Source of the DNA: RUG14300 sp964391805
GTDB lineage: Bacteria; Bacillota; Clostridia; Christensenellales; CAG-1252
Reading direction: 5' to 3'
Length of the DNA stretch: 64,000 nt
Assembly (NCBI GenBank): GCA_964391805.1
Contig: CAYMNK010000006.1
Coordinates: 1-64,000, forward strand
Shown: piece after piece, positions 15,001 through 21,404 of the stretch
How positions within the stretch are numbered: position 1 is the stretch's first letter
How the letters are laid out: every line of letters begins with the position of its first letter
The notes under the pieces: model-generated
Told to the model about the DNA's origin: nothing
Seen by the model: the letters and a program-made list of their open reading frames with translations, nothing else
The model's database searches: none
Position numbers and translations under genes: made by a program

Positions 15001-18000
15001 ATATTCAATGCGTAGTTACCGATATTGTCGCCCACCGAGTAAGCACTGTCGTAATCGATACCGCTTATACTGTCACCCGATGCCAAGTCGGTGTAGGTAT
15101 ATCCGAGTTGCGACGAAAGAATGTTCGAACCGTAAACAACATCGACGTCTTTTGCCTTTATTGTAAGCGATTTAGGCAATATTTCAATCGCTCTCGACGT
15201 ATCGGTTAGAGTGTAGTTATCGTTATCGAAACTTGCTTCTACATTGTATTCGCCTACGTGGATGAAGTCACCGTCAAAGGATAGGTTGACTTTCTTATAG
15301 ACGTCGTTATATTGTTTAAATTCTGCGGTTACGGCACTCTTTTGAGATTTGCCGTTGTATGTATATGAGGAAGCGATATTCCACTTAACTGCTACCTCAA
15401 GAGGGGTAACAGTGAGTGTTCCGCTTATATATTCGATTTCATAGTTGTCACTACTCAAGCCATATGGACGAACTGTGTATTCGCTAACACTATATCCGCT
15501 TCTGTAATTACATGTGTGGCTGAGTGTTCCGCTTAGTGAAGATTCGTTCTCACCGTTAACAAAACCTTTTAATTCGCTCGAAAATGCGGGTGCATTCGAA
15601 CCGAAAGCGATGGTTGCATCGTGTGCGGTGACAGTTAGGTCCTTTTTGAGAATGTATAACGTTCTCTCGATGTCGTTTATCGTATAGTTGTCGTTGTCGA
15701 GACTAACGGTTACCGAGTAAATGCCTGCATTTTTGAAATTGGATATCTCACCGTCGAGGGTGAAAACGCGAGTTAGACTAATAGGACCGTCGTAACCTTC
15801 GATGGTAGCCTTCACTGAATCTCTCATGTCTAAACCGCTATATGTATAATCGACATCGTCGCCAATCCATTGAACATAAACCGATTTCGGTGATACGCTA
15901 AGCGTTCCTTTGTTTACGGTTACCGTGTAGTTAGCATTGAACGAACCTACTGCATCGATATCGTATTCACCAATATTGGAACCTTTTTCATAAGCGCATA
16001 CAACGGAGTAATCGAGGGTGTCGTCTAAACACAGGCCCGATTCGCTCGCAATAAAGGAAGGTGCTTCGCTACCATACTCGGTGCTTGAATTTTCTATAGT
16101 TATAGTTGCCTTTTTAGGCGTGATAGTCTTATTGAGTTTATCGGACGTTAAATTGTAATTTTTGTTTTCGTTTACCGCTGTAAGTTCATAACTTCCTACG
16201 TTTTTGAAGGCGGAATCGACACCGTGTAGGAATGCTTTGATACTCAACGCCACGGTGTTATTATTGATATCGTAGAAAGATGCCTTTATTTCGGATAATT
16301 GGTCAAGTCCGTTATACTCGTAACTACTGTTAACCGTCCAATGCACTTCTACACTCAAAGGAGAAACCTTGAATGATGTGGCCTTTTCGGACGGTAATAT
16401 ATAGTTGGAATTCGATAATCCTCTAAGCGTTACCAGATAATCGTCCTTAATATCGCTACCTTTGGTGTACTCCGTGTCATATGTCGGTGTACCTAAAGAA
16501 TCGCTACCGAATAATTCGCCCTTAATTATCTTATAGGAAAATACCGCCTCTTCACCGAAAACTATATCTTTGGCTACTACCTTGTAATCGAGTTCTCTCG
16601 GATTTACTATGAGTTCTCCGTTTATGTATTGGGTTATGATGTAATTCGGATTTTCTAATCCGCTTATTTCAATACTATAACTTCCTACGTTAGAACCTGC
16701 TCCGTAGATACATGAAGCAATTGCTGTACCGAACGCGTCGTCATCGCTGACTCTACCATTAACGGTGTATGCAAAAACGTCGGGAAGTGCATCGCCATAG
16801 GTTAATTTTACCGAATTAGCGGTAACAGTTACGGGTTTAGCTTCTACCGTTAGGGTGCCTTCGACAAAAACGAGCTCGTATAAGTCGTTTTCAAATTTAT
16901 TAATTGTTATGGTATAATTGCCGATTTTTTTACCTTGTTTATAGTCGGTGGTGTAGTTTACATTACCTAAATCGATACTGTCGCCCTCGATTATCGAATA
17001 GGTAAATGAAGGAAGATCATCACCGTATTCGATAGTCATATCATCTGCCTTAAGTCTGATGGTGCCGATGCTGATTAATAGCTCGAGGCTCTTTTCGTCC
17101 TTGATAGTTGTATTATCATATGTTGAAGTTAATACCGCTTTGACGATATGTCTGCCTTGAGATAAGCCGTTGATTTCGATAGTTTGGGTGTCTTCACCTT
17201 CCATCAATTGATCGTCAATAAACCACGCAATGCTATATCCGATGCGTTTGTAGGCGGTGTAGGAGAGAGAAACATCTACCGACAAATCTTCGGAGTATGC
17301 GTATGTGTCGTTGGAGGAATCGGATTGAAGGGCTAAAGTCGAGTTAGAAACAACGCCAAAACTCGGATAAATATCGGTCACATCTCCTGCAACCGCTTTT
17401 TGAACATCTATTTTTTGAGTGAGTTCGGCATCGGAAAACCAACCTACTATGGACAAGCCGTTAGAGGTGTAATCCTTAAGTGCGGATGCACATATGACGA
17501 AGAAACTCTCGAGACTGTCACCGACATATAGGTCGTTTTTCTCTATAATCACCTTGGAATCACAGTGAAGTTGAACTTTTGCCGACGTTCTTTCGTATGT
17601 AGCCGTGATTAATGTGTCTTCGGTGATCGAGGTGTAATCCTTGTCCCAACCTGTAAACGTGTATCCGTATCGAGTGGGTTCGTCAGGATTCTTGGCAGAC
17701 GTATTGTACTTAACAAGCTGTTCGTCCGCTCCGTCTACCTGTATAACGCTCCCGTCATGGTCAACGAATTTAACTCTATATTCGTTGACGGTCCAAACGG
17801 CATACAAAACGACCTCTTCGCCCTTATAGGCGGACATGTCAAAAGTTCCGTTTCCGTCGAGATCCAACGCCCAATTTACGAAGGTATGCCCGTCCTTTGT
17901 GGGTTTGTAATTATTTGGCGCAATGACGGTTTCGGGGGTTATGTCGATATCACCGTCCATGTAGGTTACATTGTCGTAGGTGACGGAGTCGTCCTTACCA

Positions 18001-18098
18001 AACGAAAACCTACATGCACTAAGCATTATTGTTAACGATAATACAGTTACCATAATAAGCAACATAGTTATTACTTTTACGATCTTCTTATTATTCAT
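1..18098 (-). CDS. Giant MBG-repeat lipoprotein (3' end beyond window)
   Basis: One minus-strand frame is open from an ATG at 18098 to the left edge, at least 6032 codons. I checked frame at both ends and near 4.3, 9.0 and 13.0 kb. An AGGAGA ribosome binding site lies 6 nt before the ATG. Residues 1-29 form a lipoprotein signal peptide with lipobox LSAC (Cys29), so the mature protein should be membrane-anchored by lipid. Residues of about 45-250 resemble Listeria-Bacteroides (InlB B-type) repeats, with motifs such as GHTFVNWAL and GYTFTGWDK. The rest is a long run of about 85-95-residue Ig-like units with YNG/YGD turns, NAGTYT and NSNYxI/V motifs, typical of MBG domains in surface adhesins. 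Some units are nearly identical at DNA level. It is the last visible gene of the surface-protein operon, 83 nt after the 1070-residue gene. The exact role is unknown; adhesion or a surface stalk is inferred. The C-terminus cannot be seen. Confidence 0.88.
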   Translation of the reverse strand, partial: MNNKKIVKVITMLLIMVTVLSLTIMLSACRFSFGKDDSVTYDNVTYMDGDIDITPETVIAPNNYKPTKDGHTFVNWALDLDGNGTFDMSAYKGEEVVLYAVWTVNEYRVKFVDHDGSVIQVDGADEQLVKYNTSAKNPDEPTRYGYTFTGWDKDYTSITEDTLITATYERTSAKVQLHCDSKVIIEKNDLYVGDSLESFFVICASALKDYTSNGLSIVGWFSDAELTQKIDVQKAVAGDVTDIYPSFGVVSNSTLALQSDSSNDTYAYSEDLSVDVSLSYTAYKRIGYSIAWFIDDQLMEGEDTQTIEINGLSQGRHIVKAVLTSTYDNTTIKDEKSLELLISIGTIRLKADDMTIEYGDDLPSFTYSIIEGDSIDLGNVNYTTDYKQGKKIGNYTITINKFENDLYELVFVEGTLTVEAKPVTVTANSVKLTYGDALPDVFAYTVNGRVSDDDAFGTAIASCIYGAGSNVGSYSIEISGLENPNYIITQYINGELIVNPRELDYKVVAKDIVFGEEAVFSYKIIKGELFGSDSLGTPTYDTEYTKGSDIKDDYLVTLRGLSNSNYILPSEKATSFKVSPLSVEVHWTVNSSYEYNGLDQLSEIKASFYDINNNTVALSIKAFLHGVDSAFKNVGSYELTAVNENKNYNLTSDKLNKTITPKKATITIENSSTEYGSEAPSFIASESGLCLDDTLDYSVVCAYEKGSNIGEYDIDAVGSFNANYTVTVNKGTLSVSPKSVYVQWIGDDVDYTYSGLDMRDSVKATIEGYDGPISLTRVFTLDGEISNFKNAGIYSVTVSLDNDNYTINDIERTLYILKKDLTVTAHDATIAFGSNAPAFSSELKGFVNGENESSLSGTLSHTCNYRSGYSVSEYTVRPYGLSSDNYEIEYISGTLTVTPLEVAVKWNIASSYTYNGKSQKSAVTAEFKQYNDVYKKVNLSFDGDFIHVGEYNVEASFDNDNYTLTDTSRAIEILPKSLTIKAKDVDVVYGSNILSSQLGYTYTDLASGDSISGIDYDSAYSVGDNIGNYALNIFNAEVKNSSDYTISYVGGTITVNKLSRNVNWNIGSYTYNGSVQSVVATYSSYDGKVVDMDVSYVSVSDKNNTLFKNAGKYTVMASAKSDDDKSSNYQFNATSKSAEISTKSITVSVVANPISYGEKAVFTYSAPELLNGDELDDIEYECTYVVGSDKGEYPVSITNIVNANYTITTVGATLTVNSKNVDLIWTIESSYVYSGNSRKSDIVAKFVDIQNETPTATLSFSGDLKHVGDYTVSASYNDNYSFNNAQKSVSITRKPITVIVDNSSVNYGDYASFSYSAPELIKGDVLTNVTYSHSYSIGSKVGDYSVNIATIENSDYEITTVGGTLKVTARPVDIVWESSSSYIYNGKDQIGTVKCYYKDIDNNNISLLENIELKNAGTHTLTAVEISDGNYTLSSTAQKQYTISIAKKGASVTIGTKSVEYGWNKLDYSDITTVNGAIDGENIGTATSEYKFGSPVNTYPVSFTANENGSTNYNISISKGSLNVTPRTISSDIAWNDYGKLTYNGESQRGSVSATFKDINGDTQTLTLAYTLNTNTKSRRNAVNDASEFVNAGTYTVTLSYDDNYTFTAETRKEITIEPKKVTVTVTVPQSVIYGDSLSLTAEDSEYDWVYSGDVTKIGNIQYTYGGDASYNASTSAGTDVVIVAGGYSNSNYTFEYKYKYEGGSESKDTITINVTPRTASVVWTLGAYTYNGSDQKSGTTATFTDVDGNSVPMTVVYPDSFKDAGKYELTATNTNANYSYTNTEIIAEIGAKSLTVSLHNKKTTYGENAPSFTFNATGIISGDVLGTYNYTTDYQVGYGVKEGGYKIYMHFSEVNSNYTLSNLDEYGNITSTATLTVNPRPVTVKVDNKSITFGETATYTANLVENKGTLYGNDTISNLGECTSDYVTYTNDKTNKNSWAKTYDIVFNVNNQNANYDVTVQNRGTLTVSKLPTNVVWDGLKDSDNNNHVYNGTVQNVITAKILGDVSLSISYKGKISTNTAFQNADTYTLTASFDSNAADYEFYNTNYELDGTESESTIDPKSVTITVANDAQVTYGYDISIGLSVDGVVDGESIHAIVNFTYTPYSTKVGTYSNIGATYDSNSNYAVTVKEGSLTVTTQEVAVVWNLDSYIYNGSDQKSGTTATYTPYNKTDAIPLTVTYPESFRDAKTDYTLSATANTQDEKDNYTFTNSTTTATIGRKALTISVITPNDIEFGDPIPTYDKTIYGLVDGDTIGGTLYCPYFVGSNKGTYDIDFVNYDNSNYDFTVNKSTLTVTARKVPIVWEYTKSGYTYDGTNHKDTVKAYYIDINNNKVSLLVTQDFTNAGTYKFETNDNTDTNYSVIGDTFKTLIIAPASISVAITNQKLTYGADKPDISTIDKVNGIIAVTDGKLYSTDLLSIGTLEYDYAKGYNANESYPITYTLNSSNYTISNSTLVDGKQVVSGDVTVGKKIIREVTWSVSDKYIYNGQKQSASATFEDVFGKEQTLTVSYLGQSNENRNKELFKDVDTYTLSVSYSDNYKFELSTQKTVKITPKTVNITINSLSLPYGDTLNSIGGYTYVDYSSDICDGDTVGTLSITSDHTSTSDVGNYSISASGLSNRNYVFVYNTESGDVKVTVTKREASIAVVGANAVYGASVNSISIGTNEYANVLEADESKLNITANYSDVYQQGKGVGAYILTVTCTEKDGKNNYDITILNSNPTDDKYMFCVTPREVEITWNLSEYTYRGDIISLDNVASYSTYLGATEYVSVSAYNDETLVDFKAAGNNYTLKVTATKSTDGNYVFLESSKTYPKKVEIAPKSVDLNVKSQTVMFGYPVPEYTYDVSGNYNNESVGTITLYCDYNAGSSVNADGYPICATVSNANPNYSVNVIDNKLIVTARKVPIVWEYTKSGYTYDGTNHKDTVKAYYIDINNNKVSLLVTQDFTNAGTYTFTTIDNTNINYNVNGDKTKELTIKLAPIAVSFKDNLSVEYGNEFNYAAHINYTGTLYNGDTISSIGSFSGYTKGVTAAGSHTISYTLINSNYEITNSDVVDEKYTNVVTATLTVTADHNTVSIVWSGFADNYTYNGTDYKSGLTVTAKYCDNNGTELGDLDVTYPDSKIKDAGSYTFTASIKSDDSNAHNYTFPTSMTYELTVKRAEISISISDSLSVEYGSDELNYANITNLYSIISGNKYDDIGDIGTFTCDYEKGSSVKDGGYSIGFNKTNNNYTVDVTNGTLNVTQKALTITANFYSVSFGTSVTYGFTSNGLIDLDKDCLTVFYYECSYEAGNPKTGKVGNYTIKIDESAVSIKRGEIDVKSNYKITYIDGAITVSAFKVTNITWSGIEGITYTYDGSEQNNAITASHKAYNGSDVTMDIAFSGKSTSFKDAGNYIVTATALDTVNYDFSGVTLTNSVTIEPKSITIKVDDISITYGDDAPTYTVKCDDLLDSDTLGNGFSCTYSKGDPAGSYDINLIDYDNNSNYKVTSYAKGMLTVNRKEITVTVGSTSKTYGAPSLTADELISLTTITGVYGNDNVGSTTCEYKQGSNAGSYSIKFTLNDSDKVNYKLVNAAKEEITEVVGTLTVNTRAITVTVANATKTYGAPVLTEAELKGLTLIKDTDGTVLTDLYGNDNANIGATTCNYTKGSDVGSYDIVFTFNGNSNYTVESNSSGKLTVSAKSVALTWNTDYTYNGKVQTPTATFPNALYEEGSTTIDKLLTANISIGDSKVFRNADSYELTASEYANYTFTNSTQTVTINKAQATIEFTNAEVVMGNEFNYGYTVSGLCDGDTQENINLVVTSGYDKSTTTAGTYYFTITADNYTFNSCTYVVKGNVTLNLTWTNKPDNLTWVYDGAVYSTITANYTYEGSVYDAIISIKKDGVSVTEIKNVGTYEISASSKSEHKNVGFNDDHFSITITAKPVSIEVGSKGIPYGGAFDITNDITCPVKDLVTGESLRNVQLKLYNGDTEITYEQGTTGAGEYIIKATYVPDSNYTVSVNNGTLIVNPFTTSVDWGVTSFTYNGNPQSVMPKYTAYDGITKVDMEVSYLGTSTSNSGDTLFKNAGNYTVTAKAKTADELNNYTFTGANDNKEVVNDSITIAVESITITIGTHTITYGDSVPTYENIENIYSITNGALHDSIKAVGKFTCAYTASSDANADGYEIDFVSSNANYSVTVIKGKLIVNPAERTLTWNGNSTYTYEGSAKTISASFTGINGQITLSAENFACKYSYNNSNETIDVSSIKDVGVYTVTATYPNYTFTNSTATVTINPKEVVLNVSNVSVTYGDDYNEVDDKIKKSFGISGLVLDSDIAPTHTLYTKGDNAQSFEYAVGTFAGDYDIKVTYTANKNYKVVSSANGDEIFELTATLTVNTKNLTVKPSNVSAKFGEEPSFGFTHDGLVSIDSSITVSDYGCVTSNGTQFVVGDAIYGKVGEYTISIVSNNVTVKRGDTDVTLNYTIDTTANGTLTVDPAVRELTWSNNSGLEYNGLNQNVGATFTDVSENQQNANITYVKVVESTAKSRRNAVSSESSNGIKDAGKYTATASYPNYIFYVSGVSTESAATSSVSTEVAIAPAPITVTITVPKTVVYGSSTITVTNSYTAFGNDSLGTVQYTYGGNESYASSTTVGTGVSITAGGLANSNYIISYQYKYVDETESSSEVKTVTVTQKEIESITWEGLFDGEKIKSFTYGDFEFSSIKAHYRTYDGVDIELTVSAYQNDSIVTFKNAGTYKLTASVKATDNLASNYNFTASLSVDNVVISPKSVGVVWNGINANGYTYNGQEQNQEQNRRITATVSTDENATLDISYQGSVSTNKVFKNADTYTLTAKWSDSASATVKNNYTLENTTQKLTIAAASITVTISDPELCYGDSALTDADISITNGKLFESDATLLSVGVFSSTYKQGDDASSEYTITYTLNANSNYKLVDSDNNELTEVTRTLTVKQRAITVTVNNKETTYGEDVPTLDGNATNIYNGELLISIGNFTTTYKAGDSVGNYTITYTLNAKSNYKLVDSNNNSGTLTVKAKSVSVIWSGINGSFTYNGTDQSKSNGSKVITAQYQLINNNYSDLDIVYYYGSEVNDAAKVNEFKNAGTYTLVATLNSSVTNYKLDSTATKTLTIAKKELTITANNKDISFGAAKPEFAFGYDGLVSEDTIETVTLSCDYIAGDTVGSYDIVPDNAIIKSGSTDVTANYEITYVNGTLSVTKTLLTIKAKDESISFGGLKPTFDFTPTGLVNGDAATVEYGCSYVQGDATYGKVGDYTISIISVSVKDKSGNDVTDNYTITKKRGTLTVTAKEVSVEWTIDTYTYTGSAHSVTAKYTAYDGSPVYMSVSYLGISDSNKDNTAFQNAGAYTVTASDKSNDTLASNYSFTNTTQTAEISKAQATITIDNASVTYGDEFTLDTVSPTISGLVNGESLSNVQLQLYNGENAITYVKGIIEAGTYTIKATCDSNSNYTVSVNNGTLTVNKRKVIVTMPSHSISYGADVPNLNDATLSNVYGSDTVGTVAGSTTYSKGSAIGDYDISGTFTISNPNYELDADVVKGKITVTAKEVSVEWTIGTYTYTGSAHSVTAQYKNINDGMIDMDVTYKIGENEVAFINAGTYSLTASAKLDDTLAYNYTFTNTTNEAEIGKAQATITIDNASVTYGDAFDIESIVKSVQLVNSETLSGITLKLYNGDTEIVYVNGTSVGTYTIRYTFADNSNYTFSAKDSNGNDVIIASNGDNREMTRTLTVTAKEVSVEWTIGTYTYTGSAHSVTAQYKNINDGMIDMDVTYKIGENEVAFINAGTYSLIASAKLDDTLASNYTFTNTIKTAVISKASCGTKTHNTIELDVSYKYGITLGDITNKLDEGFYWVDEKTVPDVSDAGIEYEAYYNPDNNPNYENSSLKIKVILKTKALAKPAENVTIETTYDPNTYISSYLDDKSDIGKSFINAYGTGYSWVNEEDRVLDAGTYYDLNATYNPNSTNYEPAKLTITVIVDKAKYTNVENVTLTGTYDPNKKLSDYTLDDNYWWKNDTLTPTCDVTSYP
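661..892. repeat. Near-identical intragenic repeat, copy 1
   Basis: This 232-bp stretch matches 1219-1450 with about 7 differences. Roughly 160 bp in the middle (from about 719 to 880) are identical. The offset of 558 bp is exactly 186 codons, about two MBG units, so the reading frame is kept. This points to recent duplication or gene conversion inside the giant gene. A more diverged relative starts near 1972. Confidence 0.9.
1219..1450. repeat. Near-identical intragenic repeat, copy 2
   Basis: Second copy of the 232-bp repeat that starts at 661. The differences cluster in the first 60 bp, with one near the end. A third, more diverged relative with the same start and end motifs spans about 1972-2215. 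Confidence 0.9.
9244..9401. repeat. Intragenic 158-bp repeat, copy 1
   Basis: This segment is almost base-for-base the same as 11056-11213. It encodes part of one MBG unit. The distance of 1812 bp equals 604 codons, so the duplication kept the frame. Confidence 0.9.
11056..11213. repeat. Intragenic 158-bp repeat, copy 2
   Basis: Second copy of the 9244-9401 repeat, with one or two visible base changes. It lies about seven MBG units away from the first copy. Confidence 0.9.
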
Positions 18099-18183
18099 TT
18101 GTTCTCTCCTATCAGGCTTATGCCTGTCCTATAAAATCGGTGTGTAACCGATTATTGTTGTGTTGTATCGACCTCGGTCGATT
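18099..18183 (-). promoter_or_regulatory. Intergenic region with three consecutive hairpins
   Basis: The gap between the 1070-residue gene and the giant lipoprotein gene holds three short perfect inverted repeats. They lie at 18167-18182 (6-bp stem, 4-nt loop, touching the upstream stop codon), 18135-18153 (7-bp stem, 5-nt loop) and 18113-18126 (5-bp stem, 4-nt loop). None has a following T-run, so they are not classical terminators. They could protect mRNA ends, direct processing, or set expression of the giant gene relative to the genes before it. That role is inferred. Confidence 0.5.
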
Positions 18184-21100
18184 ATTTGCGGTATATCCAA
18201 GTATACGCTGTCTTGTTATCTGCCAACTCTTTAAGTTGCCTGTCAAGAGTCAGATAATCGGGATTGTCCGAATGTGCTTCGCAAACCATAAATCTGAAGG
18301 GTTCGATACCCGCCGCGAAGTATACTAATTGAGGATGCGATGGTGCAAAGTAACTTACGGGTATGGTCAGTTCGTATAATTCGCTGAATGCTTTATCTAC
18401 TCCGCTTAAATCCAATATTCCGTAGTTCTTACCGCCACCGTACATTGCCACAGGAGCGTTGATATAATCTTCGCCACCCGATGTGAGCAATAATCTACTT
18501 ACTGCATCCGAAGTGGGATTATTTTTCTTGTATTCGTCTATCATGGTGGAGACGTCAAGGTTGAAGTGTAAGGTGTCTTTGATTATTGAACCTGCCTCTA
18601 ACAACGTATCGCTGTTAACGGCAGATACCTTTTTCCAGTCGTAGAATCTTACGTCACCTTGAAAACGAATTCTCGACGGGTACGACGTACCTGCTATGTC
18701 GCACCAACCTCTATCCGTTCCGAATAGGTACTTGGAGCTATAATCCCATCCGTCAAGCACGAGTCCGCCGAACATCGATTCCATACCGATGGAGAATAAA
18801 CCGGAGTTTACGAATACACAATCTTTGAGCGTTATATCGGTCAATACATAGTTATCGATAAAGTAATCGTCCTTAGCTTCGGTAGTGGTATAGGGAGTTT
18901 TACCGTCGGCTTTATAGAAATAGGGATTCGCCTCATCATAGTAATCCTTATGCTCGGTTTTACCATTAATGGGATACCAGTTAGTTCCGTTCAATGTTAT
19001 TGAAGAATCTGCTACACTCTTACCGCGTCTCAATTGGTTGGTACCTATCTTGAGAATGAACTCTCTACCGTATGTAAGAATACAATTCGATATAGATGCG
19101 GATATCTTATAATCATTTACATTGGCACTAACTTTAGACTCGTCGGTGTAACTATCACCGTAAATTCTTACAACCGTTCTTCCGTTGTTGACCTTACTGT
19201 AGGTAAGACTAAAATCGTCGCCAATAACCTCTAATACAGTTCCGCAGTAATCAAGATTTGTAAGGTCACCGTTGACAGATGAATCTGAACAACCTTTGAG
19301 TTCGACGTTTCTAAGACTTACTCCGTCATTTTTGACAACGAATACTATATTATCTTGCGATTTGATACTTGCGTTATCGTCGGCGGTAGCCGGTGTCGAA
19401 TAACCGATTTTCAACAATGATAGAGGTCCGTTGAAAATAAATCCGTTAGAGTTAGACGATGCATACATATTTTGACCACCCTTGGTCAAATAATCGGCGT
19501 CGATATAGTGACCGTTACCATAAACGTTGTTGGTGAATTCAACGAAATATTTAAGTTTAGCGTCATCACTTTTACCTAATGCCTTATAATAAGCAATGTC
19601 ACAGGTGGGATCCATTGTTTTATATACGCCCTTGCCCTTGTATTCACCGGTGCCCTCTATATAGTCTTTATACTCACCATTACGCCAGCTTTGGCTGTAA
19701 TAATTTTCTTTGAGCAGGGGTGCTAACATTATATCGGATTGTAGTACAATCTCTTTATTAGTTTTTGTTGCCGCCATCAATCCGTCATAGTCGGATATAT
19801 TTACCGCACCCGATATAACCGTCAAGGTTATACTATCCTTAACATCGACACCGAGTAAATCGTTAAATGCGCTCTTAACCGTAATAGTTACTTCGCCCGA
19901 TTCGGTACCGGTAATAGACAAAGTTCCATTCTCTACGGTAGCAATTCTATCGTTAGAGGTGCTCCATACCAATTTAGAATTATTGACAGTAGATTCGATA
20001 ACGCCCGATTTGGAAGAAACACTAATAGGAACTTCGAAGGTGTATTTATTAAATTTTTCGAACTTACTATCGGAGTAAACAAATTCGCCTATTACAAGTT
20101 CCTTAGCAAGGCTGTCGTAATATGACTTAGTAGCCTCGTTATTTTTGATGGAAATAGAGGTATAGGAAGCTACAACATTTACCGTAAGGTACTTGGTTTC
20201 ATATATTTCATCATCGACTATTAAATCAACTTTTATGGTAGTCGTTCCTTCCCCAACGGCAGTAACCTTAAATTGGCTCTCACTATCCTTTTTTACAGTA
20301 GCGACCTTAGTATTACTACTGGTATAACGAGTTCTATAATCACTAAGTCCGCTAACCGAAATGTCTATACTCTTACTATTGCCGACCGGAAGATTGCATT
20401 CGCCGTCATAGTTAATTTCCCAATCGATTTTACCGCGAGACAAGGTTATCTTACCTAATTCTTCGCCGTATTCGTTAACGAGTTTAATCGCATAGTCGCC
20501 GTAAGCAACATCGTCTTGCCATACAACATTTATAGACGAATAACCGTCTTTTTCGATAAATTGTATTTCTTTAATCGCATCTTTATCGTAGTCAAAATAA
20601 ATATCATTTTTCGATACTTCATTACTTAGTGTTAAATCTATCGATGTACTGGGCTCGTTAAATGAAGATTGATTAAACTCCTTTTCACCGTTAACGAATT
20701 GGATATAATCGTCGGTATCGTTGGGAACTACGGTTACATTATAGTCAACGCTATAGGTGTGCTCTACGAACTTGCCTTTGTCTTTGTCATATATAACACC
20801 TTCAACGGTTGCGGTTATGGTACAACTACCTGCTAATTTTGCTTCGATCAAACCTTGAGCGGTTACAGTCGCAACCTTAATATTGGAGGAAGTATATGAC
20901 GGGTCGTAGTCTGCAGTGGAAGGATATACTACTAAATCCGCACCGATATTACGCTTACCGCCGATATTAATCTCATATGACGATACCACTTGATCCACTT
21001 CGGTTGCTTTCTCGGATGTAAAAGTCAACTTGACGCTGTCCTGTTTAGCCCCCGCAATAGCCGTAACTATAACTGTTCCTGCCGATTTAGGAATTACTCT

Positions 21101-21394
21101 ACCCTCATCGGTAATCTCTACCTTCGCTTCTTTAACACCTTCTACCTTTTGGGTTTCATAGTTAACCTTAGTGTTGGTTGCCGTAGTTGGCTCTAATTTG
21201 ACATCGAGCATCAATTTTTCGTCACTCAATATATCAAATATAATGTCTTTTTCGCCGTTGACGGTCAAGTCAACATTGCTGACGGGAACGTCAACCAAAA
21301 TTTCTACGGCATCCGCCGCAGTGCTCATACCGAACATCAACAACAATGGTATTACAAGCATTAATGCTATTATTTTGTTCTTAACCTTTTTCAT
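18182..21394 (-). CDS. Secreted Ig-like (Big_2) and beta-solenoid-like surface protein, 1070 aa
   Basis: An N-terminal signal peptide (KKVKNK, then a hydrophobic stretch ending STAADA) marks an exported protein. Residues of about 30-520 hold several bacterial Ig-like (Big_2-type) domains with the pattern YTSSNxKVATV...G..TITA near residues 165, 350 and 480. From about residue 535 the sequence changes to a region with LQSDIML, NVYGNGHYIDA and many short N/D-rich strands. That looks like a right-handed beta-helix (pectate-lyase-like), although no catalytic motif is clear. There is no sortase signal, lipobox or C-terminal membrane segment, so anchoring is unknown. GAGGT precedes the ATG. It sits 10 nt after the ABC permease gene and upstream of the giant lipoprotein gene, which suggests a shared surface function. 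The exact function is not recognised. Confidence 0.82.
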   Translation of the reverse strand: MKKVKNKIIALMLVIPLLLMFGMSTAADAVEILVDVPVSNVDLTVNGEKDIIFDILSDEKLMLDVKLEPTTATNTKVNYETQKVEGVKEAKVEITDEGRVIPKSAGTVIVTAIAGAKQDSVKLTFTSEKATEVDQVVSSYEINIGGKRNIGADLVVYPSTADYDPSYTSSNIKVATVTAQGLIEAKLAGSCTITATVEGVIYDKDKGKFVEHTYSVDYNVTVVPNDTDDYIQFVNGEKEFNQSSFNEPSTSIDLTLSNEVSKNDIYFDYDKDAIKEIQFIEKDGYSSINVVWQDDVAYGDYAIKLVNEYGEELGKITLSRGKIDWEINYDGECNLPVGNSKSIDISVSGLSDYRTRYTSSNTKVATVKKDSESQFKVTAVGEGTTTIKVDLIVDDEIYETKYLTVNVVASYTSISIKNNEATKSYYDSLAKELVIGEFVYSDSKFEKFNKYTFEVPISVSSKSGVIESTVNNSKLVWSTSNDRIATVENGTLSITGTESGEVTITVKSAFNDLLGVDVKDSITLTVISGAVNISDYDGLMAATKTNKEIVLQSDIMLAPLLKENYYSQSWRNGEYKDYIEGTGEYKGKGVYKTMDPTCDIAYYKALGKSDDAKLKYFVEFTNNVYGNGHYIDADYLTKGGQNMYASSNSNGFIFNGPLSLLKIGYSTPATADDNASIKSQDNIVFVVKNDGVSLRNVELKGCSDSSVNGDLTNLDYCGTVLEVIGDDFSLTYSKVNNGRTVVRIYGDSYTDESKVSANVNDYKISASISNCILTYGREFILKIGTNQLRRGKSVADSSITLNGTNWYPINGKTEHKDYYDEANPYFYKADGKTPYTTTEAKDDYFIDNYVLTDITLKDCVFVNSGLFSIGMESMFGGLVLDGWDYSSKYLFGTDRGWCDIAGTSYPSRIRFQGDVRFYDWKKVSAVNSDTLLEAGSIIKDTLHFNLDVSTMIDEYKKNNPTSDAVSRLLLTSGGEDYINAPVAMYGGGKNYGILDLSGVDKAFSELYELTIPVSYFAPSHPQLVYFAAGIEPFRFMVCEAHSDNPDYLTLDRQLKELADNKTAYTWIYRK

Positions 21395-21404
21395 ACCGTT
21401 AACC

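Noticed and set aside
1..18000. Plus-strand and other-frame short ORFs in the giant repeat gene
   Set aside because: They have no ribosome binding sites and read as Ser/Tyr/Val-rich shadows of the repetitive minus-strand coding sequence.
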